From Physocladia obscura (Eukaryota > Chytridiomycota > Chytridiomycetes > Chytridiales > Chytriomycetaceae), in assembly GCA_027596945.1 (NCBI GenBank), contig JADGJH010000645.1, forward strand, positions 656 to 15,772: a stretch of 15,117 bases of DNA. The letters run 5' to 3'. The translations under genes were made by a program, and so were the position numbers. Every line of letters starts with the position of its first letter. Within the stretch, counting starts at the first letter, position 1. Shown piece by piece: positions 9,440 through 15,117 of this stretch. The notes beneath the pieces are model-generated. The model did no database searches. It saw nothing but the letters and a program-made list of their open reading frames with translations, and was not told where the DNA came from.

Positions 9440-10502
9440 TCATATAGTAATTATGATGGCAGCAAATACAGAAAAGCTGGAGAGAACATGACTAATTATG
9501 CTTAATTTTGTTGCAGTTGCATTTGACGTTGTAGTTGTATTTCCATTATCATTTCCATCGGCAACACTATTTCCTCCATATAGCGCCCCTCCAAGATCAC
9601 ACTCAAAAACTCTAGAACCAAGTTCACAGTTTTTGACAATTCCCTCAAACTTGTGCTCAGTCAACACACTGCACGCATTGCTGACACTTTTTACAACAGT
9701 GCCACAGCCGTCCGAGCTTCCAGCGTCCAAATAATCTACAGCATAAACCGGTTTTTCTGCCGCCACAAACAAGTTATACTGATCGCAATTACTTTGCGCA
9801 GCGCAACTCTCGACAACGGCAAAATCAAACAACGAAACCAATGAAGTCTGGACTGAATACACATCGCCACCGTTTTTCGCACCAACAGCCATTCCAAGTG
9901 AATGCACTTGAGCCGAAATCCAGCGCAGATACGCAACGTCGTCATCAAGAGAAATTCCGGGTGAAAACCCAGTATTCTGAGTATACAAAAAAGCTGTATT
10001 ATCAGGCTCAATTCCGTCGCATCCGGCTGCTTGCATAGCCACGAAACGGGCCGCCATTATTTTTCGAACGTTTGCAGAACGAATGTCCACAAAGACTTCG
10101 TTGGGCCAGCCGGGATAAGAATTACCGAGATCTGATGCGGCAAATTGGGATTGGTCGGCGCGTGATCCGTCTGTTTCAAGCGCCCCAACTGTTGTGATTG
10201 TGATTTTGAACCATAAACGACAAATTTTTAAATTAGACTGCACTACCATTGACGTAGCAAATAACTTTGCGGGTAGAGTTCCCGGTCCTGACTTGCGCAA
10301 TAGACACGGGATTATCGACTGCGGCAATGTCTACATCATAAACAGAAACAGGGACGGAAGCGTTCAGCGCACCTACGAGCTGGTACTGTTTGCAAAAACG
10401 TGACCAGATAAACGCATATCATAACCAGCAAAAGAAACGCACCTGAAATCCTGTGCCCAACTGTGGCTGCCACCAGCTTGCATTCATTACCGATGCTGAC
10501 AT
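9440..10502 (-). CDS. GH114 endo-alpha-1,4-polygalactosaminidase-like protein, GPI-anchored
   Basis: Members of glycoside hydrolase family 114 cleave galactosamine-containing polymers such as galactosaminogalactan of fungal walls and biofilms. Exons on the minus strand are 10443-10502, 10247-10385 and 9440-10188, giving 315 residues from ATG 10502; introns are 57 and 58 nt. The single TIM-barrel domain shows family hallmarks in order: SWWQPQLGTGFQYQLVGAL, VSVYDVDI, KVICYVNVGALE, GWPNEVFVDIRS, GCDGIEPDN with the acidic residues expected at the active site, LGMAVGAKN, and FDFAVVESC. The barrel is followed by an Asn/Ser/Thr-rich linker and a C-terminal hydrophobic segment (LSSFSVFAAIIITI), typical of a GPI-anchor signal, so the enzyme should sit on the cell surface. 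ATG 10502 gives no signal peptide; a separate upstream exon is likely (see 10503-11129). Stop codon TGA at 9440-9442. Confidence 0.9.
9447..9765 (-). repeat. Right arm of an inverted duplication (parent copy)
   Basis: This part of the GH114 gene, covering the end of the barrel, the linker and the GPI-type tail, is the intact partner of the decayed copy at 6757-7072. The two arms lie in opposite orientation about 2.4 kb apart and enclose the unknown gene and SKP1. Shared exact runs of 15 and 17 bases near each end of the alignment show common origin; substitutions and small indels lie between them. Confidence 0.88.
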
Positions 10503-11129
10503 TGGTCGGTGATTGATTGGTGTTAAAAAATTTTCAAGCCTTTGTTTCAGAGAACCAGTTTTGCACTTAATTTTTTATGTCATAATAAGCACAAACCATG
10601 CATTATTGATTGATTGCGCCAGTGGGAATAAAAAGTAAAGAAAAGAGAAACACAGTAGAATAATTTTTCTCAATCATGCAAATGAGAAGCATGTTGCCGT
10701 TTTCGAAAACAACGGGAAACCTGATGGGTAAAACACGGTTGTTGAAGTGTAACGCGATTGAACTGACTTCTTGTCGATTGTCGATTGTCGAAGCTCCAGA
10801 AGCAGAGGGTGGATATGGCGTTTTCACCGTGTTTGCTTTTCAGTTGCTCAGTGGTTTTTGTTGTTGAAGGTTTGAAGGATTGGGTAACGGCAGTTTGCTT
10901 ATCGATTGCGTGCATGGGTTGTGGTGATGCGAAATTTGCCTTATCTGCAGCCAGGTTTCCGTCCAGGTCCACTTTGCCCTTCCAATACCCTTACTCCAAT
11001 CTTCTCGCAAGTTTTGCCTGCTCAAAGAAACACGAATAACTAACGAGACGAAAAACTTCTTGAACAAGGGCTGAACAAATTCTACACATTGCACAATCTC
11101 TTGAGTTTTACTCAAAAATAATACCAAAA
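10503..11129. other. GH114 5' flank with a possible signal-peptide exon; PI31 3' flank
   Basis: No certain gene is seen here. On the minus strand an ATG at 10677 (or 10692) opens a short frame with a textbook secretion signal: charged start (MIEKN), then a hydrophobic core (VFLFSLLFIPTGA). It would suit GH114, which otherwise lacks a signal. Joining it in frame to the WWQP exon would need a donor near 10619, where the sequence is GGCGCA (a GC donor), and the CAG acceptor ending at 10496. No GT donor serves before the frame's stop codon, so the join is unproven. On the plus strand TTGTCGA is repeated exactly three times in tandem at 10771-10791. A minus-strand open frame at 10670-10972 has no recognisable features. 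Confidence 0.4.
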
Positions 11130-12592
11130 CTAAGTATACATATCATCATCAAACCCAGGTGGTCCGAAATCATCATTGTCGGGTGCACCACCCAACCGCC
11201 CAGAGCCCCCCTGATTTCCGCCCGCTCCACCGCCCCGACCGCCTCTGCCTCCTCTTCCGCTCGGAACTCCTCCTCCAAACCCTCCATCACCAAACGGATT
11301 TCCGACCCCCCACCCACCTCTTCCACTTCCACCACTCAATCCCCCAGACGGCCGTCCTCCAAAAGGTCCAATCGGCTATATATATGAAATCAAATGTGGA
11401 ATTAATCAAGGAAAATTTGTGCCTGACTTTGAAGAAAAATACAAAAAACATACATCGAAGCGCGCTCCTGGTGGCACTGCTCCCGGTGGAAGAAGGTCTC
11501 CACCTGGTCCTCCATAGATTCCACCACCACCACTTCCAAATCCACCGTAACCACCACCGCCACCAAAGACCGGATGCCCTGGCCCGACATATAATCCGCC
11601 TCCACCACCTAATCCACCACTTCAAGATATGTATTTTATGAGATTTTAGAAGAAAAAAATTAGAAAAAAAAGTAAAATAATTTTAGGTACCGAGGTGGAA
11701 TTATTCCAGGCGCCGCAGAAAAGGGATCCAAGTCAATATCCCCGCCAACACCCCCAGTGCCAATACCGAATCCACCATACCCGCCACCGCCAATAGGAAC
11801 ACGTGGACGAATAAAACGCGGATCCCTTAAACCAGCATCGTCAGCATCATTACCATCGCGTCCTTGTCTCGATGCGGAAGAAGTACCAGAATTTGTGGGC
11901 GGCTGATACCCCTCTTTATTTAAATTCGGCGCAACTTTATCCACAATCGCCGTCTTGAATTTATACAGCAGCTCTTCAATACCCGTCACACCATCCGCAA
12001 ATAACGCAACAACCGGGTTTTCGTCGACAGAAATAACCGCGACGGCGGCTGTCGCATCTTCTTCTGCTGTAAGTTCGCTTTGAATGGCGGATGTCGGCGG
12101 CGTAAACACGAGCGGAAATGTTGCAGACGATGCATATATTTGTAAGAGTGGGAGTTCAAGTGAAAATATTGATCCGTCCTATAACAACCAACAAATGATT
12201 TATCAAACGAGTAGTTTTGCAAAAACAATAATCACCTCGACAGCAACGCAATGAACAAGCAGTTTGTTTGCAAGAACAACGGCTTTCAATGCAAAGGAGA
12301 GTGCTGATTTCGTGTGGCGGTATGACAGATCGTACGGGCCGCTCCCGGTTCCTGCTCCGTTCCATGTTTGCGGCAGCTGGGGCGAATTCGAATCATTGGA
12401 TGTTGATACTGATGATTGTGATGGGGGGGTGCGGAAACCGAGGACTTGCAGTTGACTATGCAGCAGGAGCATTGTCAGATCTGAAGCACTGAGTATTCGC
12501 ACTGTTACTGGCTGGTTCAATTCGCGATCATCTTGGCGATTGATGGTACTGTTAATCAGTGCGACCGTCACTTCGGAAATGCGCTGACTCAT
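11130..12592 (-). CDS. PSMF1: PI31-type proteasome regulator (PSMF1), glycine-rich, 4 exons
   Basis: PI31 binds the 20S proteasome, where it acts as an inhibitor in vitro and an assembly or transport adaptor in cells. Exons on the minus strand are 12236-12592, 11691-12178, 11454-11619 and 11130-11375, giving 418 residues; introns are 57, 71 and 78 nt. The N-terminal FP domain (residues about 1-185) includes LPQTWNGAGTGSGPYDLSYR, the counterpart of the family's GWN...YxLRY strand, and an acidic TAEEDATAAV segment. The C-terminal half is disordered and Gly/Pro-rich. It carries family marks RDPRFIRPRVPIG, GARFDPIGPFGG and the end DDFGPPGFDDDMYT. The last three residues, Met-Tyr-Thr, fit the hydrophobic-Tyr-X motif that docks on the proteasome alpha ring. 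Human PI31 has about 270 residues, so this one is expanded, mainly by glycine runs. The antisense open frame at 11159-11641 is a shadow of this Gly-rich coding. Confidence 0.93.
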
Positions 12593-12718
12593 TTTTTTGT
12601 TTGAACGCGTGTCTTATTTCTTTGAAAAATCAAACAAATGAACCAACACCAAAAAATCCGCCTGAAAAAAAAAAAGATCAGATCAACAATAAAGTACAAA
12701 TCTTAACTTTGGCAATAA

Positions 12719-14634
12719 ATGCCGCCGTATCAACGTAAAAAGGACTTAAAAATACAGCAAAAGAAAGTGACCCACTTAGCTGAAGAAAAATTCTGGCAGA
12801 TGTTACAAATCTGGTACCAAACGTCTTGTCCAAAGCCAAAGCATTTCAGCAGGTTGCTGATTCCAACAATCTTACCTTTGAAAAAGTTAAGGGAATATAC
12901 AGATGTGAGAAAGAGCATCCTGATAAGTCGCATGGCAGCCAGATCTTCAGTGACAGTATTGAGATCACATTGGTTGCACTCCTCTGTGCCAGAGCAAACA
13001 GCCGCTGCAATCTCTGGCAATCTGATTTTCTAGAATTAGTATGCATTTATCACACAATTCACTTTAAATCAAGAACAGATTGGAATTCTGATGGCTGGCT
13101 GTAAAATATTTGAGTGCCAAACACATTGATCCATTCACTCTTGATGATGTTAAGGTCTGGGTCACAGCTTTGGAAAATTGGATTGCCAAAAAGCATGTCA
13201 CAGCAATTAATCTAATCAATGTTGATGAAATGTGAATCAAACTTGAAAATGACAATGCATAGCAAACCTATATTGTATCAAATGAAATTGAGCACCCTAA
13301 TGTCAATAAAAGAGAACACAGCCAAGCCAATATGCCACAATTATTCCATTTATATCAGCAGCTGGTGAACATATAATTGACTTTATAGTTATGCTGCATA
13401 AATTTGAACAATTTGATATTGTTGTTGAGCAATACAGGCAAACTCAACGTGGTGATGTACCAGTATACTATACCATTTTTTTCAGATTGTTGCAATCTCC
13501 ATTTATGATTGTGCATGGCAAGGAATTTTAGCAAGAATTCTCTTTTTCTTAATTCTCAATCACAAAAATTCTAAAAACAGTCTTTAAATATATCTTGCAT
13601 TTTTCTCCCCATACAAAACTTTCTTGTATTAATATAAAAGCTACTGCTTAATGATGGAAATTGCAAGTCCACTGTTTGGTTCTTTACTTTTTAAGCAAAT
13701 TGAGCAATTTCTTTCAGTAAAGAGTGAATTAATCTTTCAATACAGCTTGAATTTTTTATGTTTTAGCACAGAGACACAACAAATTTCAGTCCTTCAGAAA
13801 TTTAAAGAAATTTGGTCTTCATTTCACCCTAGTTTAATCCCTGCAGTACTGATCGACAATCTTGGAACACATAAAACATTTGATATGCTGTCTTTCTGCA
13901 ATCAAAATGAAGCATTTTTTCTACCAGCCAATACAACTCATTTCTTGCAACCTTTGGATAATCTGTATTTTGCTACTTTGAAATGAAAAATTTCAACAAA
14001 TTTTCACTGCAAAATGGCATTTACAACTGGACCCTGTGGAAAACTTGGTCCACAACTTATGCAAATGGCACTTCAAGTTCATGATGAAATATCTAAAAGT
14101 GTAATTGTGGGATCTTGGAAAAATATTGGGATTTTTCCTCTTGACCTTGAAAATTTTTTTAAAAGAGCTGAGGAAAATGTCACAGCTGCTCCAAACAATG
14201 AAAGAAATTCTCAAGATCCAGTGAAAGAAATTGGGAAGATATTTACAACTATGCTTCCTGGTCTAATTGTTAAAAAGTCAAGATCAAGACCCAAAAACAC
14301 TTTCAGTGAAAATCAAGTTTTTTCAGGTCATGAACTTTTGGAACTCAGGAAGAAAACAATACAAGCAAAAGAGGCAGAAAAAAGAAAGAGTAGAACAAAA
14401 AAAGTTGAAAATATGTCAAGAAAGGCTATGCAAGTGGCTCAGAAAATTGAAAGAAGATGTCATGGAATTGATGGTGAGAACAGATGCTTCAAAAGATGGA
14501 CTAAAAAGCAAATTTATGTGCTTATTGCAATAAGTTTTGCTTATGTGAAAAATGCAGAAATATCCTGCAAAAATATTATGAATAATCATTTTGAAAGTTG
14601 TAAGGGGGCTGAGCAGAATTTTTTCTTCTTCTAA
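12719..14634 (+). pseudogene. DDE (pogo/CENP-B-like) transposase relic
   Basis: This is an intron-less, AT-rich transposase reading frame broken many times. In order it shows a basic N-terminal helix region; a helix-turn-helix segment in another frame (about 12810-13100) with DKSHGSQIFSDS and CARANSRCNLWQSDFLELV; then LENWIAKKHV and the first catalytic Asp in INVDEM, followed at once by TGA (about 13230); and then the frame-shifted PFISAAGEHIIDF. After a stretch with no similarity (about 13500-13650) the second catalytic Asp is seen in VLIDNLGTH and the third in FLPANTTHFLQPLDN, as in DDE_1-type transposases. A further stop (13984-13986) precedes a long Lys-rich C-terminal frame (14014-14634). 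At least four frame changes or stops mean no full protein is made. It lies about 130 bases from the start of PI31. I found no terminal inverted repeats. Confidence 0.85.
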
Positions 14635-15117
14635 CAATAACCAAGTTTGAAGTTGTATTGTCTGAAGTGAAAAACAATAAAGTGAATATCATTAAACATA
14701 TTATTTTTTTTTAAAGTTGATATTAATGTTTTGTTTGTGGTTTTATTTGGTTGAAAAAAATTTTTTTTGTCAGGTTCAAATGCCAACATGTATACAGCAA
14801 TTTTTGGACTTTTTCCTGCATGATTGAGAAAGTTGCAGTTGCAGCTGAATATTGATTTTTGATGGCAATGCTGCATTTCAGGTAAGTTGGTAAGAAAATT
14901 CATATTATCAGATCTACCATTGAAAAGCCATTAGCTATTCATCTAATTCAGTGTAAATATGGTGAAGAGTATATTTTATTTATATTGTATTGCATAGAGC
15001 GGGAAGTGTTGAGTAGAGTTGGAAGCCTTTAGGAAAGAGATGTCAGACTACAAGTTATCAGTTTTTGTGTATATTTGTAAGTCTGTTGTGGGTTTCACTA
15101 TTTATAGTGCATTTACC
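14635..15117. other. AT-rich stretch after the transposase relic, no gene seen
   Basis: This stretch continues the AT-rich composition of the relic and probably holds its 3' end. It has T and A runs near 14704-14770 and a small inverted repeat, CACTAT-TT-ATAGTG, near 15098-15111. I see no coding region. The reverse complement of the last 60 bases does not match the region before the transposase start, so I cannot mark an element boundary; the right end may lie outside the window. Confidence 0.45.

Noticed and set aside
11159..11641. Plus-strand open frame of 160 codons, rich in His and Pro
   Set aside because: It is the reverse complement of the Gly-rich PI31 coding exons; such composition keeps the antisense frame open. 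It has no start context or splice logic of its own.
12264..12492. Plus-strand open frames over the first PI31 exon
   Set aside because: They overlap the well-supported FP-domain exon on the other strand and show no family features.
8441..12592. SKP1 and PI31 as a functional ubiquitin-proteasome cluster
   Set aside because: They are on the same strand but separated by GH114, each has its own flanks, and fungal genes of one pathway are often near each other by chance. Nothing in the sequence shows co-regulation.
14772..14785. tRNA B-box-like GGTTCAAATGCC
   Set aside because: No A-box lies at the right distance upstream and no cloverleaf can be drawn; a chance match.
12600..15117. Terminal inverted repeats of the transposon
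   Set aside because: I compared the sequence before 12719 with the reverse complement of the last 60 bases and found no match; the element's right end may lie outside the window.
1..15117. CRISPR array, rRNA, prokaryotic operon or ribosome-binding sites
   Set aside because: No regularly spaced repeats or rRNA-like segments are seen, and the spliced genes and peroxisomal signal mark the DNA as eukaryotic.

Overview
The window reads as nuclear DNA of a fungus. Genes are split by many short introns (about 50 to 108 nt) with GT..AG ends, the standard genetic code fits (TGA is the stop codon of SKP1 and of the GH114 gene), and the peroxisomal beta-oxidation enzyme has the fungal layout of two dehydrogenase domains plus a hydratase domain. 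A GPI-anchored GH114 glycosidase also fits a fungus. An early-diverging lineage such as a chytrid is possible, but the sequence does not prove it.

Layout, left to right. 140-1963 (+): a four-exon coiled-coil protein I do not recognise. 1968-2745 (-): a broken, 5'-truncated amino-acid/choline-type permease. 2923-6443 (-): a complete 12-exon multifunctional enzyme type 2 (FOX2/MFE-2), 914 residues, ending in the peroxisomal signal SKL. 6757-7072 (+): a decayed copy of the 3' end of the GH114 gene, inverted relative to it. 7297-8064 (+): a probable three-exon gene of unknown function. 8441-9172 (-): SKP1, four exons, 168 residues. 9440-10502 (-): the intact GH114 gene, with a GPI-type tail and possibly a separate signal-peptide exon near 10620-10677. 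11130-12592 (-): PI31/PSMF1 proteasome regulator, four exons, with a very glycine-rich C-terminal half and a terminal hydrophobic-Tyr-X motif. 12719-14634 (+): an intron-less, AT-rich, heavily damaged DDE transposase relic. After 14635 I see no gene.

Functionally this is a mixed chromosomal block, not a cluster: lipid oxidation (FOX2), ubiquitin-proteasome parts (SKP1, PI31) and cell-surface polysaccharide degradation (GH114). Three decayed elements lie between and beside the intact genes. The strongest structural observations are the inverted GH114 duplication enclosing SKP1, an intron at the same codon and phase in both tandem dehydrogenase domains of FOX2, and an 11-nt micro-exon in FOX2. 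I did not find a convincing new multi-gene system. All exon joins were made by eye from splice signals, reading frame and protein-family similarity.
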